Of a stretch of DNA of 64,000 bases, positions 50,489 to 58,812 are shown piece by piece. The stretch spans positions 1 through 64,000 of the forward strand of contig JACKLA010000004.1 of assembly GCA_024236155.1 (NCBI GenBank), read 5' to 3'. The translations under genes were made by a program, and so were the position numbers. The notes below the pieces were generated by a model, which had not been told where the DNA came from, ran no database searches, and was given only the letters and a program-made list of their open reading frames with translations. Within the stretch, counting starts at the first letter, position 1; every line of letters begins with the position of its first letter. This DNA is from Sphingomonadaceae bacterium (GTDB lineage Bacteria > Pseudomonadota > Alphaproteobacteria > Sphingomonadales > Sphingomonadaceae).

Positions 50489-51473
50489 GCATATCGCGGC
50501 GGCCCGTCTTGCCGGACCGGACGTGTGGACGCATGATCGGGTGAAGGCAGAAAAGGAAACAACGGGTTTGGACAATCCAGCCGAAACACATCGTGCCGCC
50601 CGCCCGCTATGGCGCAGGATCTGGGAATTCCCGCTGGTCGCAATGATCGCGGCGATTGCCTTGCTGATCGGTGCAGGCATGCTGATCGGACGGCTCATCC
50701 CCGCCCTCAGGGCAGCGGGCTGGTCCGAACAGTGGCTGGATATCGGCCCCTCGCTGATGCTCGCGGCGATATCGGCGCTGCTCTACAAGCTGCTGATCCG
50801 GCATTTCGGGGGCAAGAAGCATGACGACCTGCCGCTAGCCGGTGCGTTCAGGGATACGGGGGCTGGGTTCGTCGGCGGTGCCTTGCTGATCACGCTTTGC
50901 GTTGCGCTGGCGGCAATCGCCGGGGTTTACCGTATCACCGGCAGCGGTTCGGGTGCCGACTTGTGGGCCATCGTGCTGCTGACCGGCGTCTATGCAGGTT
51001 TCTTCGAGGAACTGCTGCTGCGAGGGATTGTCTTCCGCTGGCTGGAAGAGATGACCGGAAGCTGGATCGCGCTCGCGCTCAGTTCGCTGATCTTCGGTTT
51101 CCTCCATGCGGGGAACCCCAACGCCACGTTCTTCTCCTCGCTCGCCATCTCGATCGAGGCGGGCATCCTGCTCGGCGCTGCCTATATGCTCACGCGCTCG
51201 CTGTGGCTGGCAATCGGGCTGCATGCCGGCTGGAACGTGGTGCAGGGCCTGTGGGACGTACCGGTGTCGGGCAATGATTTCGACAGCATCGTGTCCGCCG
51301 AAATGACCGGGCCCAGCCTTCTGGCGGGTGGCGGCTTCGGGCTGGAGGCCACGGTCTTTGCCCTGGTCGTCGCAACCGGGGCAGGGATCTGGTTGCTGGT
51401 GCTGGCCCGCCGCAAGGGGCGCATCGTCAAACCGATGTGGAGCCGGAAAGGGCAGCCGATCACCGCCTATTGA
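50472..51473 (+). CDS. CPBP-family intramembrane metalloprotease (second of two)
   Basis: The 333-residue protein has the same motifs as its neighbour: FFEELLLRGIVFRWLEEM (Glu pair), FGFLHAGNPNATFFSSLA (His) and IGLHAGWNVVQGLWDVPVSG. Both share the segments AAYMLTRSLWLAIG and RWLEE, showing duplication. It carries about 45 extra N-terminal residues before the first membrane helix. The start is a GTG at 50472, which overlaps the upstream gene; the frame would allow later starts near residue 40. Substrate unknown. Confidence 0.85.
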   Translation: MESTAEHIAAARLAGPDVWTHDRVKAEKETTGLDNPAETHRAARPLWRRIWEFPLVAMIAAIALLIGAGMLIGRLIPALRAAGWSEQWLDIGPSLMLAAISALLYKLLIRHFGGKKHDDLPLAGAFRDTGAGFVGGALLITLCVALAAIAGVYRITGSGSGADLWAIVLLTGVYAGFFEELLLRGIVFRWLEEMTGSWIALALSSLIFGFLHAGNPNATFFSSLAISIEAGILLGAAYMLTRSLWLAIGLHAGWNVVQGLWDVPVSGNDFDSIVSAEMTGPSLLAGGGFGLEATVFALVVATGAGIWLLVLARRKGRIVKPMWSRKGQPITAY

Positions 51474-51542
51474 TACCGGCGGTTACTCGTTCGGCGCCCC
51501 GGTCCGGCACGAACGCCGGACCGGGTGCCGGGATCAGGGCGG

Positions 51543-52193
51543 TCAGTTCGCCGGGAAACGCTTGTCGCAGGCTTTGACATAGGCATCGGGATTGCCCTGT
51601 GCGAAAGCGCCCTTCAGCGCCTCCATCATCACCGCTTCGGGATCCCCGCCGATCAGCCTGGTCAGCACGTCCGGGTCTTTCGACATGGCGCCTTCGAGCC
51701 GCTTGGTCAGCGCGCCGATCTTGTCCGCATCGCCGCCGAATTCCGAACCCTGGCTCTGCACGGCACCTTGCACGAAGGAGGCAAGCCCCATGCAACTGAG
51801 GATTGCATCGCCGTTGTTTTCGGGCAGCGTGGCTTCACCGGCCTTGATCTTGAATCGCGCGTCACAGGTCGCGACCGCGCCTTCGTAATCCTTCGAACGG
51901 ATTTCCTCGGCCTTGGCTTCCGCTCCATTGAGGATCTTCATTACCGTCTCGACCGAGAACGGCTCTACCTCGGTTGCTGCCACCATGGGATATTTGATCG
52001 CGGTGACGAATTCGTCATAGGTCACCGGCACATCTTCACCCTTGCCAGCCCGCATCACCATGCCCTGTGCAGCGAAACAGGTGCTGGCGGCCTCGATTGC
52101 GTCGTCCGGCAGCTCGACCGGATCGCCCGGCCCGAAACAACCGCCCAGCGCGAGCGAGGCCGACAAGGTGGCAAACAGTACGGCATTCTTCAT
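51543..52193 (-). CDS. Lipoprotein of unknown function
   Basis: The 216-residue product has a lipoprotein signal with lipobox (FATLSASLALGGCFGP, Cys about residue 19). The rest is mostly helical with AAQGMVMRAGKGEDVPVTYD, YEGAVATCDARFKIKAGEAT, and a C-terminal AFAQGNPDAYVKACDKRFPA. It contains four or five Cys after the lipobox, likely in disulfides. I recognise no family. The ATG at 52191-52193 follows GGGGGAACCTGCCA. It is convergent to the CPBP pair. Confidence 0.65.
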   Translation of the reverse strand: MKNAVLFATLSASLALGGCFGPGDPVELPDDAIEAASTCFAAQGMVMRAGKGEDVPVTYDEFVTAIKYPMVAATEVEPFSVETVMKILNGAEAKAEEIRSKDYEGAVATCDARFKIKAGEATLPENNGDAILSCMGLASFVQGAVQSQGSEFGGDADKIGALTKRLEGAMSKDPDVLTRLIGGDPEAVMMEALKGAFAQGNPDAYVKACDKRFPAN

Positions 52194-52293
52194 TGGCAGG
52201 TTCCCCCCTGATTGAAATTCCGAGACGCCATAGACTTGCACGGAGTCGAGTGCATTGTCGATTCTCGACATTCTATGCCGAATGTTGACCCCT

Positions 52294-52926
52294 TCAGTCG
52301 AGTTTGGGCGGCATTCCCGGCTCAGCTTTGGCCATGGCCTGCTGGTAAGCCGGTCGCTCGCCGATGCGCTTGAGATAGGCTTGCAGGTTGGGCATGCCAT
52401 CGATACCCATCCCGCTCATCGCGCGGCTGGTGGTCAGTTGGAAACCCATCATGATGTCCGCCGTCGTCAGCTGCGAGCCGCCGAAATACTCCGCCTCGCC
52501 CAGCCGCTGCTCGATGATTGCCCAGCTCTTCGCCATCCGGTCGGCAACGAAGGGCGGGATTTCGGCCTGCAGCATGCGTCCGGCGACGAGCGCCATCATG
52601 CCATTGGTCATGAATGTGGCGTTGGCCCAGTGCAGGAAGAACAAATGGTTGGCGAAATCGGGGCTCTCCTTTGCCGGAAAGAGCCCCCGGTCGCCATATT
52701 GCGCGACCAGCCAGTCGAAGATGGCCCCGCTTTCGCCCAGCACGAAATTGCCGTCCGTAATGACCGGAGCGATGCCCATTGGATGCAGCGCCTTGTACTC
52801 GTCGGGGGCGAGATTGTTGTCCTCACGCCTGTTGTAGAGCTTGAGATCGTAATCGATTCCCATTTCCTCGCACAGCCAGACGATGCGTTCGGATTGCGAT
52901 AGGCGCAGGTGGTGGACGGTCAGCAT
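52294..52926 (-). CDS. Glutathione S-transferase family protein
   Basis: The 210-residue protein has the thioredoxin-like N-terminal domain (TVHHLRLSQSERIVWLCEEM, HPMGIAPVITDGNFVLGESG with the cis-Pro and Glu-Ser glutathione contacts) and the all-helical C-terminal domain (AEYFGGSQLTTADIMMGFQL with the N-cap Asp). The catalytic Ser/Tyr is probably the Ser in LRLSQSERI. It is the GST type seen in many proteobacteria without assigned substrate. It stands alone downstream of the Cys-rich exported protein gene. Confidence 0.92.
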   Translation of the reverse strand: MLTVHHLRLSQSERIVWLCEEMGIDYDLKLYNRREDNNLAPDEYKALHPMGIAPVITDGNFVLGESGAIFDWLVAQYGDRGLFPAKESPDFANHLFFLHWANATFMTNGMMALVAGRMLQAEIPPFVADRMAKSWAIIEQRLGEAEYFGGSQLTTADIMMGFQLTTSRAMSGMGIDGMPNLQAYLKRIGERPAYQQAMAKAEPGMPPKLD

Positions 52927-52955
52927 GGGGGAGGTCTCCGGTCGCGTAACGGCGG

Positions 52956-53882
52956 CTATAGCTTGATTTCGTCGGCGGCAACGCAGCGTTTGGTCTGCTT
53001 CAATCGGCAGTACTTCAGATAGGCTTCGCGCGCGCCGGCCCGGTCGACCGGACCGCCACGACCGAACTTGAGCATTCCGGCATAACTCCAGCAGGCATCG
53101 GCATTATTGCCCGGCTCCTCGCATCCGCGCGCATAGGCATCGCGTGCGGCGGGAAGATTTGCCGGTCCGCCGATCCCCGAAGCGAGCGCCTGCCCGAATT
53201 CGTAGCAGGCGATCGGCTGGGCGATCAGTACGCAGAGTTTCCCCGCTGCAAGGCGTGCGCTTTGGACGTCGACTGAGGCCTTGCTGCGAAGACCGGTGAG
53301 TTCGAGGCAGCTCGGTACATTGTCTCGCGCACATCCAGCATAGAGCAGATCGATCGCGCGGTTGACGCCTCCCTCTTGCCCGATCGAGAGTTCCAGTCTT
53401 GCCCCTTCGACACAAGCAACATCGATCGATCCCTCGCAGGCCTTGGCGTAGGCCTTGCCGGCTGGGGAGATCAGCGAAACAACCTCCTTGGAAATCGCGT
53501 CCAGTTGATTGCACGCAGCCCGCCGCGATGCGGGATCGCTGCATTTGTACATGATACGCCGTTCAGAATAGCTGCGGATGAACCGATCAAGTACCTGCGC
53601 AAGATAGTGGCATTGCGCCATATCGCCGATCTCGCAATTGCGGGCGAATTCAGCGGTTTCCGGACTGTTTGGAGCGAGCTTTGAGAGATCGGGCGCCACA
53701 GGCCCGGCTGCCGTTTGCGCTAAGGCAGTTTCCGGCTTCTTTGCGCAACCGACATCATCTCCGGCCTCACACGCTTGCTTGCTTGCCGCATCGCCGGAGC
53801 TGCCTGGAGCGAATTGTGCAGCAGATGAGGAAGCGAACATCGCCAGCATGGCCAGCACAATCATCGCGATCATTCTTGGCAT
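52956..53882 (-). CDS. Exported Cys-rich protein with Sel1-like repeats
   Basis: The 308-residue product has a signal peptide (MIAMIVLAMLAMFASSSAAQ) and many regularly spaced Cys in helical pairs (RNCEIGDMAQCHYLAQVL, KACEGSIDVACVEGARLEL, AGCARDNVPSCLELTGLR, RGCEEPGNNADACWSYAGML), the pattern of Sel1-like repeats stabilised by disulfides. Such proteins bind other proteins and have no enzyme activity. The ATG at 53880-53882 (MPRM) follows GGAGCAG; an earlier ATG at 53897 is possible. It lies directly downstream of priA. Confidence 0.7.
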   Translation of the reverse strand: MPRMIAMIVLAMLAMFASSSAAQFAPGSSGDAASKQACEAGDDVGCAKKPETALAQTAAGPVAPDLSKLAPNSPETAEFARNCEIGDMAQCHYLAQVLDRFIRSYSERRIMYKCSDPASRRAACNQLDAISKEVVSLISPAGKAYAKACEGSIDVACVEGARLELSIGQEGGVNRAIDLLYAGCARDNVPSCLELTGLRSKASVDVQSARLAAGKLCVLIAQPIACYEFGQALASGIGGPANLPAARDAYARGCEEPGNNADACWSYAGMLKFGRGGPVDRAGAREAYLKYCRLKQTKRCVAADEIKL

Positions 53883-53935
53883 ACGGTTCTGCTCCATCCG
53901 GTCGCGATGGTACCATGCCACGCCCGCGCGGCGTG

Positions 53936-56101
53936 TCAAACGAAGCTGTAAGGATCTATGTCGACGCTCACGCGCACTCCTCGCGGCAGGTCGAGCCGGT
54001 CCAGCCAGTCGCGGATCACGTCCTGCACCTGTGCACTGCGACGGGCGTTGATCAGCAGGCGATATCGATATCGCCCGCGCAGGAGCGCCATGGGTGCAGG
54101 TGCCGGGCCGAGAATGGCGATATCCTTTACCCGTGGTTGTGACTGGCCAATGATCCGCGCCGCGTCGCGTGCCTCGGCCTCGTCTTCGCTCGACACGATG
54201 ATCGCGGCCCAGCGGCCGAAGGGCGGGGCACCGGCGTGGCGGCGCGCCTCGGTCTCGGCCTGGTAAAAGGCATTGCGATCCCCGGCGGCCAGGGCCTCGA
54301 TCACCGGTGCCTCGGGGTGGCGGGTCTGGATCAGCACCGTACCGGGTTTCGCGCCGCGCCCGGCGCGCCCGGCGACCTGCGCAACCTGCTGGTAGGTACG
54401 CTCCGCCGCGCGCAGGTCGCCGCCTTCAAGGCCAAGGTCGGCGTCGACCACGCCAACCAGCGTCAGTTCGGGGAAATGAAAACCCTTGGTCACCAGCTGG
54501 GTACCGACGATCACGTCGATCGCCTTCGCCTCGGCCCTGGCGACGAAATCGGCCGCCTTGTCGGGCGTGTTGAGTGTATCCGATGTGGCAACGGCGACGC
54601 GTGCTTCGGGCAGGATCTCCGCCACCTCGTCGGCAATCCGTTCGACACCGGGGCCGCAGGCGACGAGGCAATCCGGTTCGCCGCATTCAGGGCAGGTGGC
54701 TGGTGGCTGCTCCTCGTGCCCACAATGATGGCAGGCGAGGCGGCGGCTGAAGCGATGCTCGACCAGCCAGGCGCTGCAATTGCCGCACTGGAAGCGGAAA
54801 CCGCAATTGCGGCACAGCGTCAGCGGCGCATAGCCGCGCCGGTTGAGGAACAGCAGCGACTGCTCGCCACGCTCCATCCGGGCGAACAGCTCGCGGGTGA
54901 GGGCTGGGGAGAGCCATCGCCCGCGCTCGGGCTTGTCCTCGGTCAGGTCGACGATGCGGATTTCGGGCAGGCTTGCCCCGCCGAAGCGGCTTGGCAGGTC
55001 GAGCTTTTCGTAAATCCCGCTATCGGCCATTTGCAGGCTTTCGAGCGCCGGGGTCGCGCTGGCGAGGACGACAGGAATCTTTTCGAACCGCGCGCGCATG
55101 ACCGCCACGTCGCGGGCATTGTAGCGCACCCCGTCGCCCTGCTTGAAGCTGATCTCATGCGCCTCGTCGACCACGATAAGGCCGAGCTTGTCATAGGGCA
55201 GGAACAGCGCCGAGCGCGCACCGACCACCACCTGCGCCTCTCCGCTGGCGATTGCCCGCCATGCCCGCCGCCGCTCGGTCGATTTGAGCGAGCTGTGCCA
55301 CACGATCGGCGGTGCGCCGAAGCGATCCTCGAACCGGCGCAGGAAAGCTTCGGTCAGCGCGATCTCCGGCAGCAGCACGAGCACCTGCCTGCCCATTCGC
55401 AGTGCGGCAGCCATCGGCTCGAAATAGGTTTCGGTCTTGCCCGATCCGGTGACCCCGTCGAGCAGGAAGGGCACGAACTTGCGAGCTTCGACGGCATCGG
55501 AAATGCGCCCCGCCACTGCCAGCTGGTCGTCGCTCAGTTCGACTGTGGCGTGCCCCGCATCGGCGCGCGGGTAGGGACGGTCGCAATCGACCACCACCGG
55601 CTCGAGCACGCCCTGGTTGACCAGCCCGCGCAGCACGCCGTCTGAGACGTCGGCGAGTTCAGCCAGTTCGCGGATCGTCGCCTGTTCGCCTTCGAGCGCA
55701 CCCATCGCGAGTTCGCGCTTGGGCGTCATCCGTTCGGGCATGCCGCCGGAAAGCCGGTATTCGGTGACTGTTGCCGGGCCGCGCAGCGCGCCGCCGGACG
55801 AAATCACCATTCGCGCCACCGATGCGAGCGAGGCGCAATAATAGTCGGCCGTCCATTCGATCAGTCGACGCAGTTCCGCCTTCAACGGAGGGACGGGCAG
55901 CACGTCCAGCAGCGGGCGCAGCTTGTTTTCGGGCACCGGATCGGTCGGCAGGCTTTCCTCCTCCCAGACGATGCCGATCACCTGTCGCGGCCCGAGCGGC
56001 GCGACCACGACCGAGCCATATTCGACTGTCATGCCTTGGGGGACCCGGTAATCGAGCGGGCCGAGGGCGGCATTGAATATGATGCAACGGACGCGGTTCA
56101 T
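53936..56101 (-). CDS. priA: Primosomal protein N' (PriA helicase)
   Basis: PriA restarts stalled replication forks by unwinding DNA and loading the replisome. The 721-residue protein has the N-terminal 3'-binding domain (RVRCIIFNAALGPLDYRVPQ), the Walker A motif LDGVTGSGKTETYFEPMAAA, the DEAH box IVVDEAHEISFKQGDG, two zinc-binding Cys clusters (LCRNCGFRFQCGNC and CHHCGHEEQPPATCPECGE), and helicase motifs V-VI near VGTQLVTKGFHFPELTLVGV and QQVAQVAGRAGRG. Length is normal (about 730). The ATG at 56099-56101 (MNRVRC) is preferred to a frame start at 56131. It is divergent from the DUF4197 gene. Confidence 0.97.
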   Translation of the reverse strand: MNRVRCIIFNAALGPLDYRVPQGMTVEYGSVVVAPLGPRQVIGIVWEEESLPTDPVPENKLRPLLDVLPVPPLKAELRRLIEWTADYYCASLASVARMVISSGGALRGPATVTEYRLSGGMPERMTPKRELAMGALEGEQATIRELAELADVSDGVLRGLVNQGVLEPVVVDCDRPYPRADAGHATVELSDDQLAVAGRISDAVEARKFVPFLLDGVTGSGKTETYFEPMAAALRMGRQVLVLLPEIALTEAFLRRFEDRFGAPPIVWHSSLKSTERRRAWRAIASGEAQVVVGARSALFLPYDKLGLIVVDEAHEISFKQGDGVRYNARDVAVMRARFEKIPVVLASATPALESLQMADSGIYEKLDLPSRFGGASLPEIRIVDLTEDKPERGRWLSPALTRELFARMERGEQSLLFLNRRGYAPLTLCRNCGFRFQCGNCSAWLVEHRFSRRLACHHCGHEEQPPATCPECGEPDCLVACGPGVERIADEVAEILPEARVAVATSDTLNTPDKAADFVARAEAKAIDVIVGTQLVTKGFHFPELTLVGVVDADLGLEGGDLRAAERTYQQVAQVAGRAGRGAKPGTVLIQTRHPEAPVIEALAAGDRNAFYQAETEARRHAGAPPFGRWAAIIVSSEDEAEARDAARIIGQSQPRVKDIAILGPAPAPMALLRGRYRYRLLINARRSAQVQDVIRDWLDRLDLPRGVRVSVDIDPYSFV

Positions 56102-56158
56102 GTTAGACTGTTCATATGGGCGCTGGTGCAAGGCGACGGCAAGAGAAGGAGTTGGGAA

Positions 56159-56851
56159 ATGTCGGATATTGTGCGGGCCGGGGTCGATCGCCGGGGATTC
56201 ATTGTCGGAGCGACGGCGCTGGGCACGGTCAGCCTGTCCGGCTGTGCTGGACTTCCCGGTTACAGCTTTACCGATGCGATCCGTCGCCTGCTGTTGCTTT
56301 CGAGCGAGCGTGCCTTCGCCCGCCTGACCGCGCCGGGCGGTTATTGGGATGACCAGGTCGCGCGCATCGGGCTGGGTTCCATCATGGGGACGCGCGGGGA
56401 TATCCTGTCATCGATCCTCACTTCGGCCCTGTTCAAGAGCCAGCTTGAGGGTGCATTCGCCGACCTTGCGATCAAGGGCGCCGAACGTGCGGCGCCGGTC
56501 GTTGCCGATGCGGTGCGCGTGGTTGGCATTTCGGCGGCCGAGCAATTGATCCGGGGCGGACCGACTGCGGCGACCAGTTTCCTGCGCGGCGAGATGGGCA
56601 ACACGCTGATCGATACGATGGTGCCCGAACTGGGGCAGGCGATCCGCGTTGCGCAGAACCCGGTGATCGGCAACGCCATAGCACGGCTCTCTGGCGTCGA
56701 CGTCGCCGGTGTCGCGACGCGCCTCTCGGACGATATCAACGATGCCATCTGGACCGAGATGGGCGTCGAGGAGAGCGAAATCCGTCGCAATCCCCGCGCC
56801 ACCAACGATCCATTGCTGATCGGTGTGTTTGGAGTTGCCGCAGGCATCTGA
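56159..56851 (+). CDS. DUF4197 family exported protein
   Basis: The 230-residue product has a signal with Tat-like RR (DRRGFIVGATALGTVSLSGC), a lipobox-like LSGC, and a DUF4197 body: YSFTDAIRRLLLLSSERAFA, GGYWDDQVARIGLGSIMGTR, GDILSSILTSALFKSQLEGA and TDDINDAIWTEMGVEE-like C-terminal segments. The family is of unknown function and usually membrane-tethered. The ATG at 56159 follows AAGGAGTTGGGAA. It lies next to another exported protein gene on the same strand. Confidence 0.82.
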   Translation: MSDIVRAGVDRRGFIVGATALGTVSLSGCAGLPGYSFTDAIRRLLLLSSERAFARLTAPGGYWDDQVARIGLGSIMGTRGDILSSILTSALFKSQLEGAFADLAIKGAERAAPVVADAVRVVGISAAEQLIRGGPTAATSFLRGEMGNTLIDTMVPELGQAIRVAQNPVIGNAIARLSGVDVAGVATRLSDDINDAIWTEMGVEESEIRRNPRATNDPLLIGVFGVAAGI

Positions 56852-56936
56852 ACAAATTCTTGCGGTGGGGTTCAAATTTACCGGGACCCCGTCTAGCTTT
56901 CTCAAATCAATCGTTTGTTGGCTTTGGGGGAACATC

Positions 56937-58064
56937 ATGCTGCGCGGAATTCTTGCGTCCGGTCTGGCGGTCGGAATTGTGGCTACAGGCATCGCACCGG
57001 AGTCGGCGCAGGCCCGCACGCCATCGGAAATCTACGGCCCGGTCTTCGCGCGTTACAAAACCATCACCGATGCGCGCAAGAAACTGCGCAATGATGAGAA
57101 GAAGGGTCGCCTGACCTCCGGTGACGACTACTATGCCATGGCCTATGCCTGCCAGTATGAGGAACCGGCGAGCCAATCGATGATCCTGACTGCGCTCAGC
57201 CGTTCGCGCTGCAAGGACAAGTCGGCTGAATATTTTGCCGAGGCGGGCAATCGCGGTGTGCCCGAAGGCTTTTTGGCGGCAGCCAATTTCATCGGGCAGG
57301 GCGATCAGGCCTATATCTATGCGCAAATGGCGTTCCAGCTTTCGGGGCAGGACAGCGCGCTGCGAGGTGAGGCGCTGGATGCCATCGCAAGACTGCGTTC
57401 GACTGTCGGTGATGTCGCCACACTCGATCAACGGGCGATCCAGCAGGCAACCGTGCTGGCGTCAAATGGTGCCTATTCGGGCCTGCGCAATGCGGCGACA
57501 ACGGTCGACGTGCAAAACCGCCTGCCGAACCTCGCATGGCTCAATTTCAAGAACCCGAAGCGATGCCACTACAGTGACGGTTGGGCGAAGGTCGTACAGG
57601 GGGCCTACAAGGTCGATGATCGCAACTATGTGGCTGTGCCTGCAACGACTACCGTCCCCGGAAGCAACCAGCGCGTTACGGGAAGGATCGTTCGCCCGGA
57701 AAAAGACTGGCAAAGTGTCGTCCGGGTCGAAGCTGATGTCAAAGGCCAGTGGAACGGCCTGACCGTGCTCGGTATTTTCACCACCTTCGTCGAGGAATCG
57801 CATGGCGTGTGGGGTGACGGAATCCGTTTTGCCGAGCCGGTGGAGGTGGTCGCGCAACGGCTGGCAGCCGCTGGCTTTGTGGTCAATCGCGACGGCAGCG
57901 AGCGGCGGCAGATCGATAAGATCGATCGTTACCCGTACAAAGACGAGAAAGGCCGCCAGCAAGTGGCCGAGAATATCGACGGTGTGATTACCAGCATCGA
58001 GCGCAAGAATGGCGCGACCTATTTCTATTGCGATGAGATTTTCGAAGCCAGCTACGGGGCATAA
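56937..58064 (+). CDS. Exported protein of unknown function
   Basis: The 375-residue product has a signal peptide (LRGILASGLAVGIVATGIAP followed by ESAQA) and no recognised domain. It contains a helical part with RYKTITDARKKLRNDEKKGR and AEYFAEAGNRGVPEGFLAAA, similar in style to Sel1/TPR modules, and a C-terminal beta-rich part (VTGRIVRPEKDWQSVVRVEA, WNGLTVLGIFTTFVEESHGV). The ATG at 56937 follows TTTGGGGGAAC. It forms a same-strand pair with the DUF4197 gene, 85 nt apart. Confidence 0.65.
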   Translation: MLRGILASGLAVGIVATGIAPESAQARTPSEIYGPVFARYKTITDARKKLRNDEKKGRLTSGDDYYAMAYACQYEEPASQSMILTALSRSRCKDKSAEYFAEAGNRGVPEGFLAAANFIGQGDQAYIYAQMAFQLSGQDSALRGEALDAIARLRSTVGDVATLDQRAIQQATVLASNGAYSGLRNAATTVDVQNRLPNLAWLNFKNPKRCHYSDGWAKVVQGAYKVDDRNYVAVPATTTVPGSNQRVTGRIVRPEKDWQSVVRVEADVKGQWNGLTVLGIFTTFVEESHGVWGDGIRFAEPVEVVAQRLAAAGFVVNRDGSERRQIDKIDRYPYKDEKGRQQVAENIDGVITSIERKNGATYFYCDEIFEASYGA

Positions 58065-58147
58065 TCTGGCCCCCGAGCCCCTAGCCGCGCCGGAAACCAC
58101 TCGCTAAAGCCTTGCGGGAATCATACTTCCTGCAAGGATACGCCCAC

Positions 58148-58801
58148 ATGAAATTCTTCGCCGACACTGCCGAAATCGACGACATCAAGGAACTGGCTGC
58201 GACCGGCCTGCTCGATGGGGTCACAACCAACCCTTCGCTGATCGCGAAATCGGGGCGGGATTTCATGGAAGTGACGAAGGAAATCTGCGGCATCACCGAT
58301 GGTCCGGTCAGCGCAGAAGTCGTTGCGCTCGACCATGCAACGATGATGAAAGAGGCTGAGGTCCTGCGCAAGATCGCGGACAATGTCTGCATCAAGGTGC
58401 CGCTGACGATCGACGGGCTCAAGACCTGCAAGGCGCTGACCGACGACGGAACCATGGTCAATGTGACCCTGTGCTTCAGCGCGAACCAGGCGCTGCTCGC
58501 GGCAAAGGCGGGGGCAACCTTCATTTCGCCCTTCGTCGGGCGTCACGACGACAATGGCGTCAACGGGATGGACCTGATCCGCGACATTCGCCGGATTTAC
58601 GACAATTACCTGTTCGAAACCGAAATCCTCGTCGCCAGCGTGCGCCATGTCACCCATGTGCTCGAAAGCGCGCTGATCGGGGCCGATGTGATGACCGCGC
58701 CGCCCAAGGTGATCAAACAGCTGTTCAACCATGTGCTGACCGACAAGGGCATCGAAGGCTTCCTCAAGGATTGGGAAGCGACCGGGCAGAGCATCATCTG
58801 A
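58148..58801 (+). CDS. fsa: Fructose-6-phosphate aldolase / transaldolase (FSA type)
   Basis: The 217-residue protein is the short transaldolase type: MKFFADTAEIDDIKELAATG, GVTTNPSLIAKSG, NVCIKVPLTIDGLKTCKALT (the Schiff-base Lys in IKVP), NVTLCFSANQALLAAKAGAT and SPFVGRHDDNG. It makes or cleaves fructose-6-phosphate, or has transaldolase activity; the two cannot be separated by sequence. Length is typical (215-220). The ATG at 58148 starts the canonical MKFF. It is followed 11 nt later by cobT, and the two are functionally unrelated as far as known. Confidence 0.94.
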   Translation: MKFFADTAEIDDIKELAATGLLDGVTTNPSLIAKSGRDFMEVTKEICGITDGPVSAEVVALDHATMMKEAEVLRKIADNVCIKVPLTIDGLKTCKALTDDGTMVNVTLCFSANQALLAAKAGATFISPFVGRHDDNGVNGMDLIRDIRRIYDNYLFETEILVASVRHVTHVLESALIGADVMTAPPKVIKQLFNHVLTDKGIEGFLKDWEATGQSII

Positions 58802-58812
58802 CGCGAAGCAGT

